Of a stretch of 64,000 bases of DNA, positions 11,225-22,689 are shown piece by piece. Position numbers and translations under genes: made by a program. Position 1 is the first letter of the stretch, and every line of letters starts with the position of its first letter. The notes under the pieces are model-generated. The model worked only from the letters and a program-made list of their open reading frames with translations, did no database searches and was not told the origin of the DNA. This stretch comes from Zygnema cylindricum (taxonomy: Eukaryota > Streptophyta > Zygnematophyceae > Zygnematales > Zygnemataceae), in the NCBI GenBank assembly GCA_037447655.1, contig JBBHKE010003558.1, positions 1 to 64,000 on the forward strand, given 5' to 3'.

Positions 11225-12872
11225 AGTGACTGTTTTGGTTGCGCACAGTCACTTACGTCACTTTGTCAAAAAATTTACGTTTGAAGTACATATTGGTACA
11301 AATAAAGTACCGTTGAGTAAAATTTTGACGGTCAATCGGTTGACCAACTTTGACTTTCAAAATATTGTTTCAACCACTTAAAATTTTGCCGCGCTTGCGG
11401 ACGTCGACCGTCATAATAAAATTAGCAATTCACACGGCAGACGAACGTTTACGGTAACAAAACTGCGGCAACCACATGTAAATAAAAATGGTTGCAGACA
11501 GTCACTTTTTGTCTTTACGTGAGCTCCACAGTGAGAGCACTTGGCCGCAAAATTGAAATTTAATCGTCTAAGCGTTACATTGAACTTAGACGCAAATTGA
11601 AATGAAATCTCTTTAAACTAAACTGAACTACACCGCGAATCGTAATTAGAGTAAATAACGCTAATTCGGTCGCCCTAAATTTTGACTCTATCACCTTAAA
11701 TAGAGTAAATGATTCTAAATTTTTCATTATGCTACTTGAGCTAAGGTTTAATTAGCGTAAAAAATTATATTATAGGTTTGTTTTAAATAGTGTGGAGTAT
11801 AGACGACGTCCGAACGTGCAGAATTGTACTTTTATAAGTAAAAAGGTACAAATAATGATTTAATAGAATCGCGCTCGCATGTGAAATCGCACTAAACAAA
11901 AAATCAATCACATCGAAAAAAAGTCGTTCGTATAACCGTCGTCCGTCGACAGCATTGTCGTCGGTGTGAACATTAATTGACATTCATCGCGACAAATAGT
12001 ACTAACGTCATAATGACGTCAAAACTATACGGACTGATAAATTTTGTACGTCTACGTAATTTAGTGTTCATAATTTCAGTGCGGATAATTATCGCCGACA
12101 TAACCCAATATAGACTACTTAAAGAAATTAGAGTAAACTTCCTATGTGAAAAACTCATATCACACAAATTAGCGTTCATAACTTTAATTGTTTTTTTTTT
12201 TGTTTTTTTACTCTAATTTTTTTTTTACTCTAATTACGATTCGCTGTGTACTGTAAGTTTTGTACGGAAATATTAAAACGCACGAAACGAAGTTTTGCTG
12301 TCAATGTAAGAATGTTGAATCGTAGATAGTGTGGCTCGATTTCGTCGCGCTTGACGAGGCGCATTTTTTTCATTTAATTTCAATTGATATTTTTACGCCG
12401 GTTTGTTTTATTATATTGTACAAAGTTTATTTCGTTTCGTGCGGTTTTATATTTCCGTACAAGACTTATAGTACTTTAGTTTAAAGAGGTTTCGTTTCAT
12501 TTTGCGTCTAAGTTCAATGTAACGCTTAGACGATTAAATTTCAATTTTGCGGCTAAGTGCTCTCACCGTGGAGCTCACGTAAAGACAAAAAGTGACTATT
12601 TGCAGCCATTTTATTTACATGTGGTTGCCTCGGTTTTGTTATCGTAAATGTTTGTCGGCCGTGTGAATTGCTAATTTTATTATGACGGTCGAAGTCCGCA
12701 AGCGCGGCAAAGTTTTAAGCGGTTGAAACAATATTTTGAAAATCAAAGTTGTTCAACCGATTGACCGTCAAATTTGTACCCAACGGTACTTTATTTGTAC
12801 AAATATGTACTTCAAACGTACAACTTCTGACAAAGTGACGTTAGTGACTGTACGCAACCAAAACAGTCACTT
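11225..12872. mobile_element. Foldback element with about 0.45-kb inverted arms
   Basis: The left arm (from about 11225, AGTGACTGTTTTGGTTGCG, to about 12295) and the right arm (about 12421-12872) are extended inverted copies, sharing blocks such as CCGCGCTTGCGGAC, TCTTTACGTGAGCTCCAC and GTACGGAAATAT. The left arm is interrupted by the TIR element at 11627-12253; without it the arms match in length. The unpaired centre is only about 120 bases and codes for nothing. Long arms with a short loop suit a foldback or Mutator-like non-autonomous element. I could not read a target duplication at the outer ends. Confidence 0.75.
11627..12253. mobile_element. TIR element, copy 2 (inverse orientation), nested in a foldback arm
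   Basis: The right end, ATTACGATTCGCTGTGTACTG followed by TA, matches copy 1 at 4053-4564; the left end, TACACCGCGAATCGTAATTAG, is slightly decayed. Internal sequence corresponds to copy 1 read in reverse. The intact right foldback arm (reverse complement: AACTAAAGTACTATAAGTC) shows the empty site and places the insertion at a TA. Confidence 0.75.
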
Positions 12873-13086
12873 GCGTGATTCACACTTGGAAAAATGGGAA
12901 AACGATGTTATAAATTTTGGGATCCGTACGCCAAATTTCATATAATGACAAAAAACGCGGCGGTGACGGTTGGGACGGTAGGTTTCGACCGTTTTGGAGC
13001 GTAGCGGCGGACAAAAGATGCAATTTTAAGCGTCAAAACTTGACAGCTGCGAATAGCAAACGGCAACTGCCGTCCGCTATCGGACA
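12873..13086. other. Spacer, no feature recognised
   Basis: Short overlapping frames on both strands, no recognised domain. Confidence 0.5.
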
Positions 13087-13322
13087 TCATGTTTGGAATG
13101 CACTTTTTCGTTTTTGAAGAATTACGAAACGAAGCGCACGGACGTGAGCCGTACAAGATATTATTCCCTCGCAAACTTATGAACAAATTAGAGGACCAAT
13201 CAGAAAAGAGAACATGTAATGTAAATAAAAAAAATGACGGAAAAAAGAAAAAAAAGGGTTACTTTTTTGTTTTTTCCCACTCCTTGCTGGTAAAACAACT
13301 CCTCTTCTTTTACTACAAATAA
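13087..13322 (+). repeat. Duplicated 0.2-kb segment, copy 1, with conserved short frame
   Basis: This segment recurs at 14430-14640. Over the first 137 bases the copies differ at three positions, all synonymous in a plus-strand frame starting MFGMHFFVFEELRNEA (ATG at 13089) and running about 45 residues before diverging in a Lys/Asn-rich tail. The second part matches less well (GGTTACTTTTTT, CCCACTCC, TTCTTTTACT). I do not recognise the peptide. It could be a duplicated exon, a domain captured by a transposon, or chance conservation. Confidence 0.5.
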
Positions 13323-13397
13323 ATTTTTTAGTGTTGTGTATCGGTAAAAAATTTATCGCGATAACACCGATACCGATAGTTATCAGTTATCGAACGA

Positions 13398-14211
13398 CAG
13401 AGGTCGCAAAAGTCAAAAAATTTCATACCCGAAACCGACCGTTTTTTTTTTTTTTTAATCTGAGTAACTGACGCCCGACCGAGTTTTGTCACGCTCCAAA
13501 ATTGTTAACCGTTAACTGACCGTTGTTTACGAAAAAAAAAATTAACCGAATCTTGATTTTTCGCGACTAACCGTGCCCGCCCGTAACCGAAAAAGTACAG
13601 AATTAATCAATGTACGACGGAATAAGCCAATAATTACGATTTGTCGCGTTCCCTAAGATTTGCGAAATGAATAGTGTACTACTGTGTCAGATTTGCGACG
13701 CTTTGTCGCGTTGCCTAAGATTTGCGAAATGAATAGTGTACTACTGTGTCAAATTTGCGACGCTTTGTCGCGTTGCCTAAGATTTGCGAAATGAATATTG
13801 TACTACCGTGTCAGATTTGCGACGCTTTGTCGCGTTCCCTAAGATTTTCGAAATTAATAGTGTACTACCGTGTCAAATTTGTGACGCTTTGTCGCGTTCC
13901 CTTTGATTTGCGAAATAAATAGCTTACTACAGTACCGTGTCAGATTTGCGACGCTAATCATGATGCCACGTACTTCCACGATGCCAAAGAGTACAAAGTA
14001 CAAGAAAGTTGGATTGTAGGGACAGTACAAAATTTTCATTTTTTTTTGTTTTTTGGTTGACCGACCGTAACCGACCGTTATTTTTTCCTGGTGAATCAAC
14101 CGACCGTAACCGGCCGACCCCCAAAATTTGGCAACCGAATCCGTTCCGGATCCGGCGCGGGCGGTCGGTTAATGGTCGGTCACGGTTTCGATTGACCGTT
14201 TGCGACCTCTG
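13398..14211. mobile_element. hAT-like non-autonomous element, copy C (814 bp)
   Basis: The termini are CAGAGGTCGCAAAAGTC and GACCGTTTGCGACCTCTG. The flanks are TCGAACGA (13390-13397) and TCGAACGG (14212-14219), 7 of 8 identical, an 8-bp hAT-type duplication. The ends and most internal blocks match copy B; the extra length is almost entirely a 62-bp tandem array at 13641-13955. No transposase is encoded. Confidence 0.87.
13641..13955. repeat. 62-bp minisatellite, five units, inside hAT copy C
   Basis: TTGTCGCGTT starts units at 13641, 13703, 13765, 13827 and 13889, exactly 62 bases apart. Each unit contains CCTAAGATTTGCGAAAT and GTGTACTAC, with few substitutions; the last unit has a small insertion (AGTACC). 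Confidence 0.95.
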
Positions 14212-14429
14212 TCGAACGGTCAGAGTTACCGATATATTTGTAATTTATGTACTTTCTGTCCGGAGTACACGTGGCAAGTTTTCAGTGGATCCCAAGGAAG
14301 AAAGGGACAAAGCCATGGCGTCGGATGTGAAAGGTACATCGTTTTAACTGGAGCCGTACTAAAGCCGTACACATCTTATGTCGGCTACTGTACTTTCGGC
14401 TTGTACAAATGATCTGATTGGTAGGAGGG

Positions 14430-14640
14430 TCATGTTCGGAATGCACTTTTTCGTTTTTGAAGAATTACGAAACGAAGCGCACGGACGTGAACCGTACAAG
14501 ATATTATTCCCTCGCAAACTTATGAACAAACTAGAGGACCAATCAGAAAAGAGAACATGTAATGTCAAAAATAAAAAAAATGGTTACTTTTTTCCCACTC
14601 CCTGCTAATATAGCCTCATTTCTTTTACTGCAAAGCAAAT
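14430..14640 (+). repeat. Duplicated 0.2-kb segment, copy 2
   Basis: Second copy of the segment at 13087-13322, in the same orientation, with ATG at 14432. The encoded peptide is identical for about 45 residues. The two copies flank hAT copy C but are not its termini. Confidence 0.55.
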
Positions 14641-15552
14641 TTCTCTCTCCTTCTCTCTCTCTCTCTCACTCTAAAAAATAATCTCTCATGTTAGTTTATA
14701 CCTGGCGTTTTTGGATCCCGGTTTTTACTTAGATGCTTATTTGTACTTTCGATTCCCTAAAGGAATCTTCCTTTTCCATACTATTCGTGGTCAGTAGTTA
14801 AGCTCCATTTTTCCATTTTTTCCAATATTTCTCTAAGTCCCGGTGGTCTCTGTCTATCTCGGTTCGCAGGTAAAGCTTAGTAAAGCTTACATAACAAATA
14901 GTATTACTGTGGTTTTGGTTTTTTTTTCACCAATTAGATGTGGTAAGAAGAGAAAGGAAAAATGACACACAAAAAAAGGAAAGGGGGAAGAGGGAGGGGA
15001 GGAGAGAGGGATCACAAAATGTTAATTTTTATGAATTTAGGCCTCTCTCTCTCTTTCTCTCGATCTCTCTCTCTCCCCTCTCCCTCCTTTTTCTCTTTCG
15101 CTTCTCTCTTTTTTAATGCAGGTGTCTAGAGGAAATCAGGTTTAAAAAAAATGAGGGAGGGAGAGGGAGAACATGAAAAATTAATTGAAAAGTTCAAGTA
15201 AATGTTCAGAAATCACACTCAAATTCTGGACCAAAAAAAGAAAAAAACATTTTTTGGTCGAGAAACTTTATCATATTTTTTCTTATGAAATAAAAATAAA
15301 CATATATTAAAAAAAATATAAAAAAAGCTTTCCGTCTCGAATTCTCCGTTTGATCACGGATCCCTCTCCGTGGACATCTCAAACCTACAAAAAAAATAAT
15401 TTTTTTTTTTTACTGAAATAAGTTTGTGATTGAAAAAATTCGTTTCAGTGTGGCTTTGTTGGCAAAATGTTAACTAAGTTATGTTTTGGGTTCTTTGTTT
15501 TATGTTTGAGATAAGGGAACTCACCAAATTAGGTGTGGCAAAAAACCCTTTA
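14641..15552. other. No gene; CT microsatellites
   Basis: AT-rich spacer with CT-rich runs at about 14643-14672 and 15043-15100 and a GA-rich run at about 14980-15010. No credible coding sequence. Confidence 0.7.
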
Positions 15553-16627
15553 GTAATGGTTAGTATGCACGAACTAATAATGTGCTAATACTAATTATAC
15601 AGACAAATAACTATACTGATAGAACTGTACTGATATTAATTGTACAAACTAATAACTGTGCCAGCACGAGTTATTCATACTAATAACTGTTCTAATTATA
15701 TAGACTATTAACTGTACTAATACTGATTACAAAGACTAATTATTGATGTAAGACTGATTATACATACTAATAACTGTACTCACACTACTTATACATACTA
15801 AAAACTGTACTAATATTATTACTAATTATACGTACCAAAAACTGAGTTAATACTAATCATACAGACTAATAACTGTACAAATACTGATTATATAATAATT
15901 GTCCTAATACTAATTATACAATACTAATAACTACACTAACACTCATCATATAGACTAATAACTGTACTCATACTAGTTATACAGACTTATAGCTATAATA
16001 ACACTAATTATACAAACTAAAACTGTGCTAAGACTGATTAAACAAACTAATAAATGTTCTAATACTAATTAAATAGACTAAAAACCGTGTTACTACTAAT
16101 TAAAACACTATTAATAACTGTACTAACAAATTAATATAGTGACTAATAACAGATCAATACTAATTATACAAACTTTAATTGTTTAATACTAATTATACAG
16201 ACTAATAACTTAACCAATACTGATTATACAAACTACTAACTATAAAACAATAATAAAACATACTAAAAATTGTAATAATACTTATTATACAAACTAACTG
16301 TAATTATTCTATACTAATGTTACAGTCTAAAAACCATACCATTAGTAATTATACAAACTCATAACTATCCTAATACTAATTATACGTACTAATAGCTGTA
16401 CTAATACTAACCGTACTAAGACGGATTATACGTACTAATAACTAGACTAATACTGATTTTATAATTAGTATTAGTACAATAGTACAGCTATAAGTCTGTA
16501 TAATCAATATAAGTTGTATAATCAATACAAGCTTTATAATCAATATAAGTACAGTTATGAGTCTGTATAATCAGTATTGGTAAACTTATTAGTCGGTATA
16601 ATTACGATTCATATAGTTATAGGTATA
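15553..16627. repeat. Degenerate 31-bp satellite, left block
   Basis: The repeating unit reads approximately ACTAATAACTGTACTAATACT plus AATTATACAG, about 31 bases, for some 30 diverged units. Near 16455 the orientation flips: from there to 16627 the units read as the complement (AATTAGTATTAGTACA, AAGTCTGTATAATC). The array is cut at 16627 by Cop-1 and resumes at 21222. Confidence 0.85.
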
Positions 16628-17575
16628 TGAAATTTTGTGGTCTCCATTAACCCACAAAATGAGCAGCCTATGTATAGCCTCTAGGATAATATTTGCCCCT
16701 TTCACTTTCGCACTGAATAAGTGCCGCCCAGACACACAAATAATATGACCACTCTCACCCTTGTGAGGACAAGACTCCCCTGAGTCAATCGCAAAACAAA
16801 TCACTGAATTTGCTCCCTTGCTCCCCTGAGCAGTTAGTTATGGCTGGCCAAAGATGGCCTATAAATACAAAAGGTCACCTGGAGAGAGGCGCCTCAAACA
16901 CGCTAAGTTCCTTAACTCCTACTCACAACTACTTACTACTCTACCCTCGGCCAATCAAAAGAGTGTATAGTACAAGAAGGTACAGTGGCCCGTTGTACTT
17001 CTTGTACGACCATTGTACAACATGGCCTTCTGGTTGACACTTGTCAACATGGGAGCCATCGTTCCTCCTCCCATCCTTTCCGGCGTCCAATGATGTGGTG
17101 CCACGTGGCACAGCGCGCCGCTATGTCCGAAAGCCGCCAAAGATTCATTCGGGTTTGGCGGGGGCGACGTCGTCCGTCCGATCATGTATTTTACACGGTT
17201 AGATTCGCGTCCGCGAGCGCCGTTTGACTATAGATGCCGTTTTGTCAATTTTGGTCTGTTTAAGTGAAAGTGACGTTTGCGTGACACTTTAATTAATTGC
17301 CAAACCATAAAAGTGTATCGTTTCGTTGACGTCTTAATGCTCAAGGCGAACGTCTATAAAGTACTTGGTAGACCCATGATCAAATCCTGTTTTGGGCAAC
17401 TTTTGGTGATCTATCAATTTGGCTGCCTGTTTCTTTCTGACTATGGCGGCAGCCACGGTGACTCTCTCTCTCTCTCTCTCTCTCTTCACTCTAGAGTGTA
17501 AATTAAGAAGTAAATATTAATTATTTCTTTTGAACATAGACAAATACAGACCTAGAAAATACACACATTTTAACA
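16628..17575 (-). repeat. Cop-1 3' LTR (948 bp)
   Basis: In plus orientation it begins TGAAATTTTGTGG and ends CATTTTAACA; read on the element strand this is TGTTAAAATG to CAAAATTTCA. It matches 20294-21221 almost throughout, with small length differences such as a longer CT run near 17461-17484. A CCACGTGGCA G-box is at 17101-17110. Confidence 0.9.
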
Positions 17576-17652
17576 CTCCCCTTATTTTCTAGTCTACTTC
17601 TCTTTCACCTCACTCTTAATAACAAAACACAATTATATATATATATATATAT

Positions 17653-18293
17653 CATAGTTCAAAAGTAGGCGTTTTTATGGTAGGCCTTTGGTAGGCGCAC
17701 AAAACTTGGCATTAAACTCGCGTAGAGTATGCATATTGTATGGGTGTGAGTTGCGGACACTCTTGTACAATCGTACGAATATGACGTATGATCATAGTAC
17801 TGCGCACACCACCTGACGAAATTTTTAGCGAACTGACGCGGCGTAGGATGACATTCCGCCGGAAAAAAAACCTGTAAAAAAAAAAAAAAAAACGCGGACG
17901 GGCAACCTGGTAGGTCAATTTGAGGCTTTATTTAGTGTGGCCTTCAAAATTGCAGACGCTAATATGACAAATAGTCCTATCGTAAGTTGTGTTATGGGCT
18001 TTTCATGTGATCTTCTTAAGATTGCTAGTTTGATCAGCGACCGTCCGATTGTCTAAATCTGACGGTTGAATAAAAAAAACCTCAAAATTCACAGAAAATA
18101 TATTTTTTATCCGATTTTTTTTCAAAATTTAGACATGCCGTTTAATTCTCTATCGATCGATGTGCAACTCAACCCTCTTAAACTTTTTTTTTCATTTTTC
18201 GACCAATACAATATGGGTCTTAAGGGCATATTGTATGTTTTGCATACAATAGGCATACAGTATGGGCCTACTTTCACCTACTTTTGAACTATG
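17653..18293. mobile_element. MITE inside Cop-1 (641 bp)
   Basis: Inverted ends CATAGTTCAAAAGTAGG (17653-17669) and its exact complement (18277-18293), with similarity continuing inward. Both ends abut AT-dinucleotide DNA, consistent with TA-type target duplication. No transposase is encoded. Family unknown; it is distinct from the CAGTACACCG and CAGAGGTCGC elements. Confidence 0.75.
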
Positions 18294-18297
18294 ATAT

Positions 18298-18309
18298 NNN
18301 NNNNNNNNN
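18298..18309. other. Assembly gap (12 N)
   Basis: Twelve undetermined bases directly after the right end of the MITE, in what looks like an AT-dinucleotide run. The flank of the MITE cannot be read across it. Confidence 1.
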
Positions 18310-18349
18310 CGAGCCTAAATACTTTTTACCGTACGTTTTATTTTACACA

Positions 18350-19139
18350 CTACGTAAATAATAAAGCCAAGTAGATTATTCCTTTTCCTTTTTCTTTTCC
18401 CTTATAAAACTTTAAGTGAATACCTCCGTATTTGAAACATTGTATTAGATGAACCGAAATAATAAATGCATCACACATTTTATTTTGCATGCCATTTTTC
18501 ATAAATCCGAGCATTTGGAGCAAGGATTTTATCCACCTCGTTTCTTTTTCATCCGAGCAAAATCTAGATTCCCACTTACATTTCAAACAGCAAGCCCCAT
18601 CCCCAACTTGCAACACACACCCAGATGCTAACCCTTTTACTGGCACACCTTCATAAATGGCATCACTCCCATTAGTGATGTCAAATCCATTACCCCTCAA
18701 ATTTATCTTAAAATCACGAGTCCCCACTAAGTTCCTCATAAAATCTACATCTTTCGTACTCATATATTTGTACATGATACTTACCCCATTTTCTGAACTT
18801 CCCTCACTCTCTCCCATGGAATTCTTTCCACTATCACTTTCTATTTTGATTCCCAAAAAAATTTTCTCCTCCCCTAAACCTTTCATTAAATATTCTTTTT
18901 CTCCCCTATCCTTTGGAGCCCCCTCTAGATTTACTTCTCCCCTTTCTATAGAATCCGTTGAAGTCTACTCTTTCAACCAGTTTTCTGTCACCAAAACACC
19001 TATGAGAATATCCTCATTATTTTTACATTTTTCAAGTACCTCCTTTCTTTTTACCTCTCTTATACCTCCAAAAGCACCTTGTTGCCTTCGTGGAATTTTT
19101 GTGTGCTTTTCTCTCTTCCCCATACTACGGATTTAAAGA
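18350..19139 (-). pseudogene. Cop-1 fused pol remnant (protease start, RT scrap, RNase H)
   Basis: Read on the minus strand, the order is a GAFGGIREVKR stretch matching the linker before copia protease, an acidic region, then FLGIKIESDS, which aligns with the ILGIQVERDR segment of copia RT. RNase H-like sequence follows (SGCVLQVGDGACC against SGYVLYVGDGACC of Cop-4, then GGIHLKFYKG against MDIRLKFVRD). The protease core, all of integrase and most of RT are missing, so no enzyme activity is expected. The best frame is 18350-18886. The deletion joints match those of Cop-5 (43376-44087), so the deletion predates both insertions. Confidence 0.75.
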
Positions 19140-20289
19140 AGCTCCGAAATATCTTCATCCAGTTTCTCCTCTTCCCCTTCTTCCTCCTCATTCACATTCC
19201 AACTTCTAATTTCTTCCAAACAAGGGCATTCCGCCATATAGTGACGCGGTTCCCTACAAAAGAAGCAAACCCTTCTTTTCAAAGCTCCTGTTTTTTTTCC
19301 TCTTCCTCTCTTTCCACCGAAGTTCCGATATGGCTTATCTTTATCTTTCTTCCTCTCATCACGCTTCCGCCATTCACCATCATTCCTCTCATCACGCTTC
19401 CGCCAGTCAACACTAGCTTGGTGGACGTCCTATTAAAGAATGTTTAATTATTGTGTGTGCTTCTAAAATAGGTTTGATTCTAAACAACATGATTGGAATG
19501 CATTCACCCTGTCACTTCCCCTACGAAGCTCCAAAGTGCTTTCCCTCACAAGAATCATCCATATGGTAATGCTCCAAGTCTATGAGGAGTAGTCCATTTC
19601 CTGTATACGGTTAATGATGTTTTCGTACTCATCTGGGAGTTTTATGATTAGTGTGTTAATCTTTCTCACCTCAGCTTCTACAAATCCTGCACTAACAAGC
19701 TCAACATATAACGCAACAATATCATTGCAAAACTCTACCATGCTACCGCCTTTATAAACATAGGCCTCTATTTCATGTTTTACTAATTGCTGCCTCCGTA
19801 TAGTCTCACTTTTAAATCTCAATTAGTGTTTCCCAAATTTTTGAAGACTTGGTTAGGTTTATAAGAGTGATAGCTATGGGTTAAGACACGTTTCTAAGTA
19901 TGATATGTTTTGCTTTAGTGTTTTGGTACTCCCAAATTTTATTGTCATTTTCTTCAGTTTTTGGTTTAGCTATAACCCCTACAAGTGGAACTGTAGGAGA
20001 GAGAGCCTAGCTTCCCTCACCACAGGCGTTCCTTTACCCTTCTCTTTTTTTCCCTCTTCCATGGCAATAATTTCCCTTTCACCTTTTGTTTCATCTGAAC
20101 TCTATTTGGTTTTCTGGGAAGCCCAGTTGAATCTCCATAGTGAGTTCCACCGAAGCCCGGTGGCGGACATCTCACTTGTCCTGAAACAATTCCCTATAAT
20201 TGCTTTTCGAAAAGCAATACCTCCATCGTAAATTCCCAGTAAGTGAAGTCTGTTCCATCAAACATAGGCACCCTAGATGGTGGGCCCAT
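19140..20289 (-). pseudogene. Cop-1 gag (degenerate)
   Basis: Copia Gag (UBN2/retrotran_gag family) builds the particle around the RNA. The frame begins at an ATG inside the primer-binding site (MGPPSRVP) and is broken near the start. The best-preserved part is 19580-19822, with AYVYKGGSMVEFCNDIVALY and INTLIIKLPDEYENIINR, typical of the family. A zinc knuckle follows near 19250 (CFFCREPRHYMAEC, C-x2-C-x4-H-x4-C), then a Glu-rich stretch. Stops and shifts separate the pieces. Several plus-strand open frames here (18657-19447, 19905-20231) are antisense shadows. Confidence 0.8.
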
Positions 20290-20292
20290 AAC
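20279..20292 (-). other. Cop-1 primer-binding site (half-tRNA iMet type)
   Basis: The plus strand reads GGTGGGCCCATAAC, identical to the anticodon arm of plant initiator tRNA-Met as I know it (anticodon CAU inside). The minus-strand element therefore carries its complement one base after the LTR. This is internal, copia/Ty5-style priming rather than priming from the tRNA CCA end. Confidence 0.8.
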
Positions 20293-20293
20293 T

Positions 20294-21221
20294 TGAAATT
20301 TTGTGGTCTCCATTAACCCACAAAATGAGCAGCCTATGTATAGCCTCAAGGATAATATTTGCCCCTTTCACTTTCCCACTGAATAAGTGCCGCCCAGGCA
20401 CATAAATATTCTGACCACTCTCACCCGTGTGAGGACAAAACTCCCCTGAGCCAAACGCAAAAAAAAACACTGAATTTGCTCCCCTGAGAAGTTAGTTATG
20501 GTTGGCCAAAGATGGCCTATAAATACAAAAGGTCACCTAGAGAGAGGCGCCTCAAACACGCTAAGTTACTTAGTTCCTACTAACAACTACCTACTACTCT
20601 ACCCTCGGCCAATCAAAAGAGTGTATAGTACAAGAAGGTACAGTGGCCGATTGTACTTCTTGTACGACCATTGTACAACATGGCCTTCTAGTTAACATTT
20701 GTCAACATGGGAGCCATTGTTCCTCCTCCCATCCCTTCCAGAGTCGAATGATGTGGCGCCACGGGCATAGCGCGCGACTATGCTCGAAAGCCGCCAAAGA
20801 TTCATTCGGGTTTGTGGGGGGCGACTTCGTGTGTCCGATCATGTATTTTACACGGTTAGATTCGCGTCCGCGAGCGCCGTTTGAATATCGATGTCGTTTC
20901 CTCAATTTTGGTATGTTTAAGTGAAAGTGACGTTTGCGTGACACTTTAATTAATTGCCGAACCACAAACGTGTATCGTTTTGTTAACGCCTTAATGGTCA
21001 AGGCGAACGTTTATAAAGTACTCGTTAGACCCATGATCAAATCCTGTTTAGGGCAACTTTTGGTGATCTATCAATCTGTCTGCATGTTTTCTGACTATGG
21101 CGGCAACCATGGTGACTCTCTCTCTCTCTCTTCACTCTAGAGTCTAAATTAAGAAGTAAATACTAATTACTTCTTTTCAACATAGACAAATACAGACCTA
21201 GAAAATACACACATTTTAACA
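20294..21221 (-). repeat. Cop-1 5' LTR (928 bp)
   Basis: Plus-strand limits TGAAATTTTG to CATTTTAACA; direct copy of 16628-17575. On the element strand this is the promoter-bearing LTR, upstream of the primer site and gag. Confidence 0.9.
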
Positions 21222-22437
21222 GTCTGTATAGTTAGTGTTAATACAATTATTAGTAATGTTTAATTAGTATTAAGACAGTTATTAGCAATGTATCTTTTCT
21301 ATGAGTATTAATACTAATTATTTAATACCTTTACTATCACTAATTATACAAACTAATAATTGGAAAAATGCCTATGATACAAAATGTACTAATACTAATT
21401 GCATGAACCAATAATGAGCTAATAGTAATTATACAAACAAAAAACTGATCTGATATTAATTGTAGAGAGTTATCTGTACTAATAACTGTGCTACCACTAA
21501 TTATACATACTAAAAACTATAGTGATAGAACTATTGTGATACAAATTGTACATACTAATAACTGTACTATTACTAGAAAACAGACTAATAATTTTGTTAT
21601 CACTAATTATACAAACATATAGATGTATTAATACTCAAATTTGGACTACTACTAATTATACATTACTAATAATTGTACTAACACTAATTATACACACTAA
21701 TAACTAATTGTACAAACTAATAACTAATTATCCAGACTAATAACTGTACTAACACTAACTGTTTTTTCGAATAATTTATTCGAATAACTGTACTACCACT
21801 AATTATAAAAACTAGAAATTGTACTAATACTAATTATATATACTAATAAGCGTACCAGTACTAGTTATACATACAAATAACTGTGCTAATATTGATTACA
21901 CAAACTAATTACTGTACTAATACTGATTCTACATACTAATAACTGTACTTATACTATTTATACTAATTATAGAGACGAAAAACCGAGTTAATACTAATCA
22001 TACAGACGAATAACTGTAGAAGTAATGATTATATAATGATTGTCCTGATACTAATTATACATAACTAAAAATTGTCCTAATACTAATTATACAGTATTAG
22101 AAGTGCACTAATACTAATTATATAGACTAATAACTGTGTTCACGCTGATTATACAAACTAATAACTGTTCTAATACTAATTATACAAACACTAATTATTT
22201 AGAGTAATAACTGTGTTAATACCAATTATACGGACTAATAACAATACTAATACTCATTATACATTACTAATAACTGTAGTAACTCAAATTATACATACAA
22301 ATTGTACTAATACGAATAACACAGACTAAAAACTGTACCAATCTTAATTATACACACTGATAACTGTTCTAATACTAATTTTACAATAACTTTTTTAATA
22401 CTTATTTCATACTAAAAACTGAACTGAAACTAAGTTT
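21222..22437. repeat. Degenerate 31-bp satellite, right block
   Basis: Continuation of 15553-16627. The first about 80 bases are in the inverted orientation (GTCTGTATAGTTAGTG), then the forward unit (ACTAATAACTGT...AATTATACA) runs to about 22437, some 36 units. It ends in a poly-T/CGGGCGCCCGAGG segment. Confidence 0.85.
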
Positions 22438-22689
22438 TTTTTTCGGGCGCCCGAGGTTTTTTTTTGGGCATGTTCTAAGTTCGTCCGGGGTTATTTTCGG
22501 TCTGTACAAACGCTTACGTGGCAGTACAGTTTGTTTTGGAAGGCTTCGTACATATCATGTCCGCAAAGCGTTTACGTTTCGTACGGACAAGAGGCTCAAA
22601 TCACGACACGCTAGTTGACGTAGGCTAACGTCACGTGCCAATTCACGGCGGACAAAAAAAAGTACTGTTTCATATGCTAAAATAACTAG
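22438..22689. other. Spacer, no feature recognised
   Basis: GC-richer stretch with a small CGGGCGCCCG palindrome at about 22443-22452; no reading frame or repeat family recognised. Confidence 0.5.

Larger units (their letters stand above)
16628..21221 (-). mobile_element. Cop-1: internally deleted Ty1/copia element
   Basis: Two LTRs (16628-17575 and 20294-21221) in the same orientation flank a 2.7-kb internal region read on the minus strand. The primer-binding site is at 20279-20292 and the polypurine tract lies next to the other LTR (complement of CTCCCCTTATTTT from 17576). Gag is followed by remnants of protease, integrase tail, RT and RNase H with the rest missing, so the element depended on an autonomous relative. 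It was inserted in the inverted part of the 31-bp satellite; no clean 5-bp duplication is visible (GTATA against GTCTG). A separate inverted-repeat element sits inside. Confidence 0.85.

Noticed and set aside
13641-13955. Regular 62-bp repeats as a possible CRISPR array
   Set aside because: The units are contiguous and nearly identical over their whole length, with no unique spacers, inside a hAT element; this is a minisatellite.
18449-19447. Plus-strand frames across Cop-1
   Set aside because: They are antisense to gag and RNase H remnants that match other elements in the window.
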